64,000 nucleotides of DNA from Pseudobacteroides cellulosolvens ATCC 35603 = DSM 2933 (GTDB lineage: Bacteria > Bacillota > Clostridia > Acetivibrionales > DSM-2933), in the NCBI RefSeq assembly GCF_001262605.1, contig NZ_LGTC01000001.1:3485001-3549000 (forward strand), in the 5' to 3' direction. Under the pieces are notes generated by a model that saw nothing but the letters and a program-made list of their open reading frames with translations, made no database searches and was not told the origin of the DNA. Both the position numbers and the translations under genes were made by a program. Position 1 is the stretch's first letter. Each line of letters opens with the position of its first letter. This document shows positions 35,184-45,600 of the stretch, piece by piece.

Positions 35184-36284
35184 CTATTCCACAAACCATT
35201 TTAGTATTTTACTTCTGCTTGCATGCCGTAGTTTCCCAAAAGCCTTTTTTTCAATTTGTCTAATGCGCTCTCGTGTCAATCCAAACTCATTTCCGACTTC
35301 CTCCAATGTCCATTCTTTTCCGTCAATAAATCCAAACCGCAGTAAAATAACTTTTTCTTCACGAGGTTTTAACGTTTGCAATATTTTCGCAACGGTACTT
35401 TTCAATTCTTTTTTATTTAAATTGATAAATATTTGTTCCTCGGCAGCACAACCATCATAGAAAAAAGATTCATCTTTTTCTATCAGTTCCTCAATACTCT
35501 CAAAGGTATTAAGATAATTAATATATTCTTCCGCTTCATCTTCACTGCAACCCAGTTTTTCTGATACTGCCTTTAACACCTCTGAACAAATCTTATTACA
35601 GTCACATTGATTGCAGTGATAACACTGTTCAAGTATGTCATATATACTGAACAATTTGTCCTTTACATGAACAGGTATGTACATCAGCGGATTTAATGCC
35701 GGAGCTGCTCGAATTATATTTTGCCTTATCCACCAGGGAGCATAAGTTGAAAATTTATCTTGCCTGCCAACCTCATACTTATCTAAAGCAATGACTAAAC
35801 CTACACATCCATCTTGTATTGTCTCAGCCAAAGGGATTTTATACTTTTGATGATGCCACAAAGCGATTTTGACAACAGTTCGTAAATACATTTCAATAAT
35901 GCGCTGCTTTGCATAAAGATTATCACTCTTAGCTTGTGGCATCAAATTCTGCCATTCCCGATGTTGTGGAGGTTTTATTTGACGTATCTCATCAATAAAA
36001 GGAGCTAAACTCTTATCAATCTCCACAACCTCTTGAAATAGCTTATCGTAATCGGTTTGGCTACGATCATAATCATCTTCGTCATCATCCGAATTTTCAA
36101 TAGAAGCATCACGTATTATCACACCCATAGAAAGAAGATGATCACATACATAATCCACTTCATCCAAAGGTAAATCATGCTCTATAATTGCATCAAAAAC
36201 ACTTTCCTCAGTAACGTATCCTTTGATTTTATAGGCTCTATGTAGTTTTTCAATTATCTCCTGATGCACAGATATACTTGCCAT
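35184..36284 (-). CDS. Primary-type sigma-70 factor in the phosphorothioation operon
   Basis: A 366-residue protein with all sigma-70 regions. An N-terminal region 1.1-like segment (about 20-58) precedes an acidic linker. Region 2 (about 110-190) includes KFSTYAPWWIRQNI, which reads the -10 element and melts DNA. Region 3 (195-275) holds an unusual cysteine cluster (C221, C224, C227, C229, C233). Region 4 (about 290-366) ends in LTRERIRQIEKKAFGKLR, which reads the -35 element. This is the architecture of housekeeping RpoD-like factors rather than of ECF factors. It is the last gene of the ten-gene operon, five bases after the 173-residue gene. It may redirect transcription on phage infection; this is inference. 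Confidence 0.88.
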   Translation of the reverse strand: MASISVHQEIIEKLHRAYKIKGYVTEESVFDAIIEHDLPLDEVDYVCDHLLSMGVIIRDASIENSDDDEDDYDRSQTDYDKLFQEVVEIDKSLAPFIDEIRQIKPPQHREWQNLMPQAKSDNLYAKQRIIEMYLRTVVKIALWHHQKYKIPLAETIQDGCVGLVIALDKYEVGRQDKFSTYAPWWIRQNIIRAAPALNPLMYIPVHVKDKLFSIYDILEQCYHCNQCDCNKICSEVLKAVSEKLGCSEDEAEEYINYLNTFESIEELIEKDESFFYDGCAAEEQIFINLNKKELKSTVAKILQTLKPREEKVILLRFGFIDGKEWTLEEVGNEFGLTRERIRQIEKKAFGKLRHASRSKILKWFVE

Positions 36285-36288
36285 AGCT

Positions 36289-36810
36289 TTAACTTCTTGC
36301 TAAACGGCATAAATCCAAGATACTATCAGTGCTAATAGCTTGGTTATAACGCTCATCAAATTCTTCCAAAAAATCATAGAGATTTTTTAGGTAATCATCA
36401 CTGTTACTGGCAGTTTCAATGAGTTTTTCATATAATACATCAACACCGCCACGTACATACTGTTCATATAATTGCTCATCGCACTGCGCCTTTTCACTAC
36501 CATAATATCGAAACGCCTTATTCATACGTTCGTCAAAATTCGGCTCATTTTCCTTATCTAAAAGCATTATCAGCCTATAATTAAACTTGAGATTTGGCTG
36601 TTCACGTATTAGAATATCCGGAAATATTTTGGTGGTTTCTGTACCTTTGTCTAAATCAGCTTTGCGACCATATAAAAATCCTATAATGGGCGCAACCATG
36701 TAAACATCAAGGTTCCTTGCAAATAATTGATTATCTCTATCAAATTTAGCTGTAAGTTTAATTACTCTTTCGGCGTGTATACCTCTGAAAGAATATTCTT
36801 TATCAAACAT
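36289..36810 (-). CDS. Hypothetical protein of the phosphorothioation operon
   Basis: A 173-residue protein, alpha-helical at the C-terminus with an acidic helix (LYDFLEEFDERY). No known family recognised. Because the gene order is tight and it directly follows the DndD-like gene, it may be one of the small components of the restriction part of the system (an SspF/G/H-type partner). The start is the ATG after GAGGTG; a GTG three codons upstream overlaps the previous stop. Confidence 0.6.
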   Translation of the reverse strand: MFDKEYSFRGIHAERVIKLTAKFDRDNQLFARNLDVYMVAPIIGFLYGRKADLDKGTETTKIFPDILIREQPNLKFNYRLIMLLDKENEPNFDERMNKAFRYYGSEKAQCDEQLYEQYVRGGVDVLYEKLIETASNSDDYLKNLYDFLEEFDERYNQAISTDSILDLCRLARS

Positions 36811-36815
36811 TTCTA

Positions 36816-38810
36816 TCACCTCGTCACTAAATATGTTTCAAACTCATTCTTTTTGTCAAATAAGTACCGCATACCAACTTTTTCACCCATGTTTGTTTCA
36901 GCAATTTCACCGTCTGTATCTTTAATAAAGATAATAACCTGTTCAGCGACTTTGGGTAGTGCATCACAAACAGTCTTGATCCTTGTCTTATCAAATGCAG
37001 ACAAAGGGGCATCCATAACCAGAGGGTACGGTTCAGAAACCAACATCTCATTTTCGGGATTTCTGCTTTGACGGGCCATTTTTATGACTCCTGAAATGAA
37101 AGCAAAAATAACTGAGATACTTTGTGCCGTCGATGTTTCAATATCTTCATTAAAACCCTCAAAATCGTTGACAACAATTTGAATATTGTATTTTTCATCA
37201 ATTGAAAGCGAAAATCCACCGTTATAAATGCTTCTAAAGATTTCATTTACAGTTTTCTCAAGCTCTGCTCTTGTCTCAGCTTCTTTTTCCTTATAAAGCG
37301 TGTCTAATACATCATACATATATTGGGCGTAAGCTTTGTAAACTTCTATTTTTCTATTATTTTCATCTTTCAGAGTCAACTCATTTCTTTCTGTAATGCG
37401 CCGATCTCTTGATGTTTCGAAACTGCCTTTTTGACGATTTAAATTATCCCTTTCTTCACGAAGTTGCCTTAATGCTTTTTCATATTTCATTAAGTCTTTT
37501 TGAAGTTCTCCCACTTTTTCCATTCCTTGTAGTTTCTCTTCAATGAGCTTGATTTCATTTTCAACTTCTGCATAGGTGTTCTCAAAGTCTCTGATCATAG
37601 AATATTTATCAGAAACATCATCAAACATACTATCTGAACTTTTGCATTTTAACTCACATTCTCTTACAAACTGACCTATCAAAGCACCAATTGATTGTGG
37701 CGGTATAAACTCCAACACCTTGTTTAATTCCTTATAGGCGTCATTACCCACCTCAATTTTACTTCCACAAAGACATATTCCACGTTTAATTAAAAATTCA
37801 ATAGTTCTTGCATGAATATCAGGGATACCCTTGTCCAATTTATCTGCTTCCGATAGCTGCTGCAGAGCATCTTTCATTAGCTTCTTAGCAAAATAAGCAG
37901 ACGCATCTTTATTAAAAGATTTTAGGAGTGAAGCAGTATTTGAGACCTTAGACTGCACTAACCCTTGTAATTTTTGACGTAGGCGCTCTTTTTCTTTGGC
38001 TAAGCGCTCACTATCTGCATTGGCCTTAATTTTTTCACTCAAATCGTTACATTTCTCTTGGGCAATGCTTTCTTCATTTTCGATTTCTTCTAACCGTTTT
38101 TCAATACCTGCAATTTTCTCGTCGCATTCTTCAATTTCTTTTGTGTATTGGGCAATCTTACTATCGCTTTTAGAGTCATAGCTCTCATCATAACTACGAA
38201 TAACAGATACTTTAGGAGCACGCCCTTTCAAATGATCTAACGCGGCAGTAAACGCACTTAGCCCTAATAACCCCCTAACTGCTTGGGCAAATTCTTGACT
38301 CTTACCTTTTCGAATTTCCTTACTCATATTCCCGATACGTTCACCATCGAAAAAGAAATATTTAGAAAGCTCTTTAGGCAAGATTTCTTTCATTCGTATA
38401 TCGGTTTCTAAATCTCTTACAAATTCACGCTGACCATCACTATTTTTATAGGCTATCTTAAATATAGTATTATTAGGTCGCTTTAAATTTCCGGTTCCGT
38501 CTTTTGTATAACGTTGTTCACGAATAAGAGTGTATTCTATACCACTATGCATTAAACTCAATTCTACTCTAACGGTTTCTTCTGTATTCGGAAGCATTGC
38601 TTGTGCAGTAGCTTTACAAAGCATCGATTTATCGTCAAAATCAGTATCACCATATAAGCACCAGGTAAAAGCCTGTGCAAGAGTAGTTTTACCCGATCCA
38701 TTTTCACCCATAATCACTGTAACGTTTTTTACAGGGTCAGTAGCAAAAGATATAGTCTGTTCGCCTTTAAACTGTCGGAAGTCTTTCAGCTTTAATGTTC
38801 TTAATAGCAT
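36816..38810 (-). CDS. DndD-like SMC/Rad50-type ATPase
   Basis: A 664-residue ATPase. Walker A is GENGSGKT at 35-42 and the sequence YFFFDGERI near 151-159 is a signature of the DndD family. Long coiled coils span about 218-295 and 405-480, with a small CLC hook at 355-357, and the C-terminal head has a Walker B (PLVMDAPLSAFD). DndD is part of DNA phosphorothioation systems; here the homologue sits in the downstream, probably restriction, half. It overlaps the small gene before it and is coupled to the 173-residue gene after it. The assignment to DndD is by signature, not by search. Confidence 0.8.
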   Translation of the reverse strand: MLLRTLKLKDFRQFKGEQTISFATDPVKNVTVIMGENGSGKTTLAQAFTWCLYGDTDFDDKSMLCKATAQAMLPNTEETVRVELSLMHSGIEYTLIREQRYTKDGTGNLKRPNNTIFKIAYKNSDGQREFVRDLETDIRMKEILPKELSKYFFFDGERIGNMSKEIRKGKSQEFAQAVRGLLGLSAFTAALDHLKGRAPKVSVIRSYDESYDSKSDSKIAQYTKEIEECDEKIAGIEKRLEEIENEESIAQEKCNDLSEKIKANADSERLAKEKERLRQKLQGLVQSKVSNTASLLKSFNKDASAYFAKKLMKDALQQLSEADKLDKGIPDIHARTIEFLIKRGICLCGSKIEVGNDAYKELNKVLEFIPPQSIGALIGQFVRECELKCKSSDSMFDDVSDKYSMIRDFENTYAEVENEIKLIEEKLQGMEKVGELQKDLMKYEKALRQLREERDNLNRQKGSFETSRDRRITERNELTLKDENNRKIEVYKAYAQYMYDVLDTLYKEKEAETRAELEKTVNEIFRSIYNGGFSLSIDEKYNIQIVVNDFEGFNEDIETSTAQSISVIFAFISGVIKMARQSRNPENEMLVSEPYPLVMDAPLSAFDKTRIKTVCDALPKVAEQVIIFIKDTDGEIAETNMGEKVGMRYLFDKKNEFETYLVTR

Positions 38811-38980
38811 TGCACTTCCTCCTCAATCATCTTCTTAATCATCTTTACCATTTCGCCATCATTATACTGCTTTGTTTTGATGTTCTTCTTTTCTCTCATA
38901 ATCAATTTTGTCAGCATTTTTTGTGCCTTTTCGGTATCAATTTCAATACCATTGATAATTGTTGGATTACTATTGTCCAT
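38801..38980 (-). CDS. Small protein between helicase and DndD-like ATPase
   Basis: A 59-residue, lysine-rich protein (LTKLIMREKKNIKTKQYNDG) with overlaps of 11 and 10 bases to the genes on either side. The position and overlaps argue for a real gene in the operon. The ATG was chosen; a TTG two codons earlier is also possible. Function unknown. Confidence 0.6.
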   Translation of the reverse strand: MDNSNPTIINGIEIDTEKAQKMLTKLIMREKKNIKTKQYNDGEMVKMIKKMIEEEVQCY

Positions 38981-41165
38981 AATCAAAATCCTCCTCGAAA
39001 GTAATCAGGTTATCGTTAATAGAGTAAGCCTCTTTGATTTCATCTAAAACTGACTCAGCCTCAACCATATTCATAGCAATTCGAGCAAATTCCTCAGCTC
39101 TGCACAACTCGTTCTTTACTAAAGACAATTCCTTTTTCATTTGCTCCACTGTGAGTGAAGGTACATCATCAAGAGGACGAGGAAGGGCGATAAAGTCATA
39201 AATTTCCGCATATTCCTTACCCTCAGCTAATCTCAGCACACGGCCTCGCCTTTGAATGTATTCTTTTGGGTTAGTAGTACTTGCTAATATAAATGCGACT
39301 TTTATTTTGGGAATATTTACACCCTCGTCAAGACATTTAATCGCAATTAAGGCTTGAAGAGTATCACCATCTGCAAACTCTCTTTTTAATATCTCTCGCT
39401 CTTCAACATCTTCTTTAGATGTAAACTGAGATACTTTCATATTGAGTTTATTTCCAAGCAAATCAGTGACTACATCAATTTGTCTTAAATCTTCATCATC
39501 TACCGTAGTAAAGTCTTGGTTTTCACGGAGTAGTTTTGTTGCACCACAGTAAACCAAAATATGTCTGTCATGAAGATATGGCCTAATATATTCCTCTAAT
39601 TTTGTAATTTTATCCTCAGCACCAGCAACTAACCTTGCCCTTGCCAACGCAAGAATTTTACCCTTTTCGCTCAACTTTACTTTCCCATTTTTCCCTTTTA
39701 TTAAGCATTTCCCTATCTCATAGGTAAGCTCTGAATATCGTCGAAGTTCATCATCATTTAGAGTAACGATGATGGGATAATATTTATATCTGGTTAGTTT
39801 CTTTTCTTCTATTGCTCTATCCAGAGAGTATTCGATGCACTTTTCTCCGAAATACGAAAATAATTTTGCAGTTCCTTCTTCATCGTTATGTCTTTCAAGC
39901 GTTGCAGATAATGCAAGTCTATATGTAAACTTTTCGCTCAATAACTTACTTAAATACTCTGCCCCAAAATTATGAGCCTCATCTACCACTAATAAAGCAT
40001 TGCCTCTTATCTTATTAATTTGAGTCTGTACAAAATCCGATGAAAATGTTGCATTTGTACAGATGAAGCAGAAAAATTCTTTGTTTCTTACCTTCAGTTT
40101 TTGATCTCTTATAGCATCCTCCAATCGGCGTTTCCAATCCTTTTGTGAGGACGCACTATAACCAATAATCGGGTTCATGTTAAATTTTACAATATCTTCA
40201 ACCCATTGCTCAACCAAATGCTGATATGGACAAACGATAATCACGGCAAGTTTGTCTGATACCCTTTCAGATAATCTTGCTATCGCACCAAGACCAGTAA
40301 AGGTCTTACCTGTTCCAGTAGCCATATCAAAGATGCCTCTATAATCACGCTTTTCCCATTCATCAATAGCCTTAATTTGGTAGTCATGTAACTGGACATT
40401 CCGTGGAATATCAGGTCCTAAACGATATTTTGTTGCTTCCTCTAATACATATATTCTTTCTCCAAACTCATGCTTATCTATATCATAATTAGGAGTTGCT
40501 TTTTTATATCTATCAATAATTTCTTGTTTTAGATTTGGAAAATCAATAATCCGAATGTTAGGTTCACAGTCATTCCAAATAGAAGCAAACGCATTTTCCT
40601 TTGCGGCTACTCGATCTTGTTCACCTTTCCATGAGCAAAAGACATCTATAGTTTCATAATTTAATGTCATAGCCGCTGCTGACTCATTCATTGAACCAGA
40701 AAAAGCAACTTTGTTACCAAAATCGTCACTGATAATACCCATCTTTTCATGGTACATTCCCATTTTATTTTCATCTTCGGTAAAGGCTATTTTGATGTCT
40801 AATATCCCATCCGATATAAGATTTGCTAAAAGATTAAGCCTATCCTTCTCATAGACATCTTTCGCTTCTTTCAGTTCACGTACTAAAGCTTTTTTGATTA
40901 TGTTATCTCTTAATTCATATCCTTTACGTATTGCTTCCACATCTTCTGCTGATAAATATGGGGAAGCTACTAACAGGATTTTTCCGCCATTTTTCACAAG
41001 TGCTGATATGCCTTTAGATATTTCAACAAGCGCTGAGGACGAGAAAAATCCAACAGCTCTTTTATATGATACGGCTTGTTGTAACAAAGGAATATAAAAA
41101 TCCTTAGCCACATTATCAAGCAGTGAGCGATATTCACTTTTAATTTCTATATCCTGTAAGCTCAT
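38970..41165 (-). CDS. Phospholipase D-like / DEAH-box helicase protein
   Basis: A 731-residue protein with two parts. The first about 200 residues form a phospholipase D-like domain with HxK (H139, K141) and GSMN (157-160), the HKD-type motif of nucleases. The rest is a superfamily 2 helicase: Walker A (ATGTGKT, 282-288), DEAH (395-398), the SAT-type motif III and the QRRGRVLR motif VI near residue 640. This combination fits a DNA-cutting translocase in a defence operon, probably in the phosphorothioate-dependent restriction step. The ATG overlaps the stop of the 101-residue gene by four bases. Confidence 0.85.
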   Translation of the reverse strand: MSLQDIEIKSEYRSLLDNVAKDFYIPLLQQAVSYKRAVGFFSSSALVEISKGISALVKNGGKILLVASPYLSAEDVEAIRKGYELRDNIIKKALVRELKEAKDVYEKDRLNLLANLISDGILDIKIAFTEDENKMGMYHEKMGIISDDFGNKVAFSGSMNESAAAMTLNYETIDVFCSWKGEQDRVAAKENAFASIWNDCEPNIRIIDFPNLKQEIIDRYKKATPNYDIDKHEFGERIYVLEEATKYRLGPDIPRNVQLHDYQIKAIDEWEKRDYRGIFDMATGTGKTFTGLGAIARLSERVSDKLAVIIVCPYQHLVEQWVEDIVKFNMNPIIGYSASSQKDWKRRLEDAIRDQKLKVRNKEFFCFICTNATFSSDFVQTQINKIRGNALLVVDEAHNFGAEYLSKLLSEKFTYRLALSATLERHNDEEGTAKLFSYFGEKCIEYSLDRAIEEKKLTRYKYYPIIVTLNDDELRRYSELTYEIGKCLIKGKNGKVKLSEKGKILALARARLVAGAEDKITKLEEYIRPYLHDRHILVYCGATKLLRENQDFTTVDDEDLRQIDVVTDLLGNKLNMKVSQFTSKEDVEEREILKREFADGDTLQALIAIKCLDEGVNIPKIKVAFILASTTNPKEYIQRRGRVLRLAEGKEYAEIYDFIALPRPLDDVPSLTVEQMKKELSLVKNELCRAEEFARIAMNMVEAESVLDEIKEAYSINDNLITFEEDFDYGQ

Positions 41166-41467
41166 TGTTTCACCTCTGTTTCAACATCCCTCTGATATTG
41201 TGAAAGAGCTGGAAAAACTCTCCCATTGACAAACTGATAATATTTTCTTAAAGCGTTTGAGATGTTTCCGTTAGTATCTTTCATCTCCTGCTTGATTCGC
41301 ACCAATATATTATACATTTTATCGTTATCGCTTACGATAGCATCAAGTGAGATATTAAAATGACGTTCTACCATTCTGGCCTTGCTAATCCGTGAGCGTA
41401 CTGCCTTTGTTTTGCTGACAATGTTAGAATCGGCATTTAAAAAATTTTCGAATTCAGTTTCTCTCAT
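41162..41467 (-). CDS. Small helical protein of the phosphorothioation operon
   Basis: A 101-residue protein, highly charged and helical, with an internal MVERHFNISLDAIVSDN segment. It does not show the features of DndE. It lies between the desulfurase and helicase genes, with a four-base overlap to the latter. The ATG has GAGGTGAG upstream. No family recognised. Confidence 0.65.
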   Translation of the reverse strand: MRETEFENFLNADSNIVSKTKAVRSRISKARMVERHFNISLDAIVSDNDKMYNILVRIKQEMKDTNGNISNALRKYYQFVNGRVFPALSQYQRDVETEVKQ

Positions 41468-41477
41468 ATACTCACCT

Positions 41478-42641
41478 CTAAGCATTATCCTCTATATACT
41501 CTAACACTTCTTGTAGCTTTTCAAAGTCGCTATCATCATTAAAATAGCTAACACTAAACCGTACAGTACCAGAAGGGAAAGTGCCTAAAAATTGATGTGC
41601 AGATGGGGCGCAATGTAGTCCGGTTCTAACCGCAATATCGTGCTCAGTTAAAATTTGCCCGATACTGTCACTACTGTAACCGTCAAATACACAGGATACT
41701 ACACCTATTGTTGTGTCTTCATTAGTTGGACTGACGATTCTAATATTGTCGAAATTCCTTAATACTTCTAACAACCTTTTATGATTTTTCTTTTCCTTTT
41801 CGAAAATGGATTTAATACCAACTTTATCAATCCATTTTAATGCTGCATTTAATCCTGAAATTGCCATGATGTTTGGACTTGCCACCTCATACCTTTCAGG
41901 TATTGTTTCAGGCAGGCTCTGATTTGCAGAATCTACTCCTGTCCCGCCATAAAGTAATGGTGCTGGCTTCACTTTACCTGAGCAAGTAAAGCCAGCTATG
42001 CCCAATGGACCGTACAATGTTTTATGACCGGCAAACACGGCAAAGTCAAAAGCATCACTGCTTAAATCAGTGTCTATCAGTCCGGCAGTTTGAGACATAT
42101 CAATAATATTGATAGCATCATAAGCCTTTGATAAAACACAAATATCATCAATAGGAGCCACAACACCGCACACATTGCTTGCATGGCTTACTACAACTAT
42201 ATTGGGCTTATTCTTTGCAAACTGGTACTTGATTTTCTCTAAATCATATGTAAAAGTTGTCTTATCCACCATTAACGTATGGATGTTTAGCTTATAAATG
42301 CTTTGCAAATAGTTTATTACCCTTGTTACGGCGTTGTGTTCAAAAGGCGATAAATAAATATTATAATTATCACCAATAGGTAAACCCTGTAAAATAATAT
42401 TTAGAGCCTCTGTCGCTGTATGGGTAAAGACCACCTTTTTGTTGGGACAATGAAACAAATCTTGCAAGAGTATCCTTGTCTCTGCTATCAGGTTACTTGC
42501 GGTAAAAGCCAGTTTGTGTTGACCTCTACCCACATTAACTCCATACTCACGGTAAAATTTATCCATGAATATGTACACTTCTTCAGGCTTTGGAAATGTT
42601 GTGGCTGCATTATCAAAGTAAACGGTTTTATTCAATGTCAA
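41478..42641 (-). CDS. sspA: Cysteine desulfurase (SspA-like)
   Basis: A PLP-dependent cysteine desulfurase of the NifS/SufS type, about 387 residues. The N-terminal YFDNAATTFPKP, the PLP-binding lysine in AGHKTLYGPLG (near residue 207) and the catalytic cysteine in GLHCAPSAH near residue 345 are all present. It should mobilise sulphur from cysteine for the DNA backbone modification. The TTG starts are uncertain: the ribosome site AGGAGGGG favours the second TTG at 42,635. Adjacency to the three other Ssp-like genes supports the name; the same protein family also serves iron-sulphur cluster assembly. Confidence 0.85.
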   Translation of the reverse strand: MTLNKTVYFDNAATTFPKPEEVYIFMDKFYREYGVNVGRGQHKLAFTASNLIAETRILLQDLFHCPNKKVVFTHTATEALNIILQGLPIGDNYNIYLSPFEHNAVTRVINYLQSIYKLNIHTLMVDKTTFTYDLEKIKYQFAKNKPNIVVVSHASNVCGVVAPIDDICVLSKAYDAINIIDMSQTAGLIDTDLSSDAFDFAVFAGHKTLYGPLGIAGFTCSGKVKPAPLLYGGTGVDSANQSLPETIPERYEVASPNIMAISGLNAALKWIDKVGIKSIFEKEKKNHKRLLEVLRNFDNIRIVSPTNEDTTIGVVSCVFDGYSSDSIGQILTEHDIAVRTGLHCAPSAHQFLGTFPSGTVRFSVSYFNDDSDFEKLQEVLEYIEDNA

Positions 42642-42647
42642 CCCCTC

Positions 42648-45600
42648 CTAACACATCTTTTCAAGCAGTTCCATGAGGACCTGACGCTTTTCCTGTTCAG
42701 AAATAGCCTGCCCCATTTCTTCAAGCGAAGTTGTAATTTCGTTCAAGAGCAGTTTTGCTCTGTCACTATATTTTGTCTTACTGAACGTCTTAACTACCTC
42801 GCTACCATCTTTGTCTACAAAAACAATCCTGTACATTTCGGAAGCATTTTCGTTACTATCCGCATAATTTTTATCAAAGTCCTCTACAGTTTCCTTAAAG
42901 GCAGCTAAGTCCTTTAAGAACATTTCTATAGTGTTTGCATTCCAATCATCAATCCTCAAAGATGTGACAGCTTTGCCTAAGCGTTCCATAAACGTTACTT
43001 CATCATTGGTAATTGACTTCATCAGCTCAAGGATTTTGCTTTCGTTATTAGTAAACAGATAATTGATGGTATTTTCGCCAAGAGATTCATACCAATCCTT
43101 AATAACAGATGTGAGACTTGCATTTTTCGTGTTCTGTCCTCCAAATATAGTTTTCACATCAGAAATTAGCACATTGATAAGGTTGCCCTTTGCCATATCA
43201 AAAGCTTGTTTAGTTGCTTTTATATGATTAAGAATCATGAGATTAAACTCATTCATTCCAAAGAAAGTAAATATCTTTTCAAAAAGATATTCTCTGGAAT
43301 TGTTATCAATCTGTCTTAAGCTATTAATAAACTTTTTTTGTTCTCTCGGAACAGGTTTATTAGACTCCTTGCTATTGATACCACAATAAATTTTACTCAT
43401 TTCTTTAACGTACTTTGGTAACGACATATACCAACGATTCATAGCAAACACAATAAAGGAAAAGCTGTTATAGGCCTTTTCCTTCTCAATAACATATTCA
43501 CTAAAGATGCTTTCAAGTTCCGTCATGTACTTTGCTTTTTCCTCGTTCCAGTCTTCTAAGAAAACCGAATATTCATCAGGATTTTCATTTATACTGTTTA
43601 AAAGATCAGCTGTAATTCTTACCTCGTTGCCTTTATTTTTTATAACCAAGTTCTTTTTACAATGATGTAACACTACAGCAATATAAATCGGGATAACTCC
43701 CTTTTTCAATCCAATACCATTTTGTGGAAGAGTTAATGTATCATAAAGCACGCGGAAACTCTGACCGCCACCTACATTAGCACCTGTAAAAAAGTTCTGT
43801 ATAGTAGTCAGCATATTCCGCATATTTGCATCATCAGGATTTAAGTTAATAACAGGTACATTGTCTGCATTCTGCAAAATTCCTGTTTGAATCAATGTAC
43901 TTCGCATAATGGATACATCTTGTCCTGTCCCCGTCAATCCTAAGTTCGTGTCTAATTCGTTCTCTAAAAGTCCTGAAATTAACTTCGTACGGCTATTGAT
44001 AGCAACCGTAGGCAAAACGTTTTTGTTTATGGACTCATTATTGATTATTGGCGTATAAGGATAGATTCTTTCGCAAATATCTGAAAGAAGTGCAGAAATC
44101 TGTGCTTTACGGTACAAATTCTTTTTTTCACCCATATAAAAGTATTCCGCACCACCTGTTTCAGGTCTTACGTAAGAAAATATAAAACTACCTATAACTT
44201 CCTCTAAATCCTCTATATAAATATCGTATTCATCAGAAAGCAAGTCATCATCTACCACAAGAGATTTAAGCTGCTTTACTGCGCTATACTCATAGGCAAT
44301 CTTTTCAATTTCGGTATAGATATTTGGGACAACAAAGACAATTCTATTGTGGTTGTGCTGGCCACTTAATAACGCTTTTTTAATAATGTCTATTTCTTCT
44401 CGACTATTAGGGATTATGGCGTAAACCATTCCGTCTGCATCTGTTCCTTCGATTTTCCTTTCCCAATTCTCTACAGCCCAAAATTCATTACTGTCGATAA
44501 AAATAAAGTCAAAATAACGTGTAATCTCATTTTCGTCGTTGTAGCGAGTCGGATACATATAACTGTCAAAGGTAGATTTATTCAAAATCTCCTTTACGCT
44601 TAATGTACTTTTATTTTTCTCAATGGTCTTTATTATCTCACCAGGGATATCTACACCGCTACTTTCTTTGAGTTTTAAGTAATTGTTGCTACGCTTTAGA
44701 TAAACGATACATTCTTTATCAATCAGTTCGGACAATACTTTACTAATTTCTTTGGTATCTCCAACACTATCTTTGAAAGTATCAGCGATAATATTAAAAA
44801 TAGGTGGCAGTTTTTCAAACTGCTCGATGATATAAATAAGCGAAATTGTCTTAATGATCTTTGCTCCAAGAGAGTCCGGTTCAACCTTTCGAAGTACATT
44901 AGAAGTGAGCTTATACAGCTTATGCGTTTCGCTCGTATAAGGCTCTTTTCTAAGTAGTGGCTCAAAATAGTCATAAATGTAATCAGGAGTAAGCATAGGA
45001 AAATCACCCTCTGCTGTTTTCAGAAACGCAGATAGGGTGTACTTCTGATCCGATGACAGAAAGGTAAACAAGGTCCGCTCATTCTGAGCAACTTTTTCCG
45101 ATAATCTTGGTAATATGAACGTTGAAATAGGATGCAGAGGATAGCAGCCTTTGATTGCTGTCTGCACCATATTTTCGTCTTTTTCATCCAATACTCCGTT
45201 CAAAGTAAAACGTTGAGTCAAATCGTCAAATCTGTCTTTATTTTCCTCGCAAAACTTATTCCAAAACGCCTTGTCTTTCTTAATAACAGCAGAAATAATC
45301 TCATACATCTGGGAAAAGTTGTTATGTAGATTAATATGCTTAAATCTACCAGACACACCACGCCATCCATCCACTTTTTCTTTCGGTAGGCTGTTGTCGA
45401 TATAATTGGCAATATCCTTATGACAAATAAGCATTAAATGAATTTGTTTGTTTCCACTACGGTCACACTTCTCAGCAAAATCCTGTAACAGCTTAATGTC
45501 ACTGATAGTAGCACTCGCGATGCTTGACTCTAAGTATTTACTAAACTCGTCATATATAATGTAAACACCATCATAACCTTTCGTCTGAAGCTTATCTACT

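Noticed and set aside
36816..38810. The DndD-like ATPase as evidence for a DndABCDE system
   Set aside because: DUF4007 and the large ATPase fit the Ssp module, and no DndE is present. The ATPase is placed in the second half of the operon.
41162..41467. The 101-residue protein as DndE
   Set aside because: The characteristic DndE helix sequence is not present, and the operon is of Ssp type, which has no DndE.
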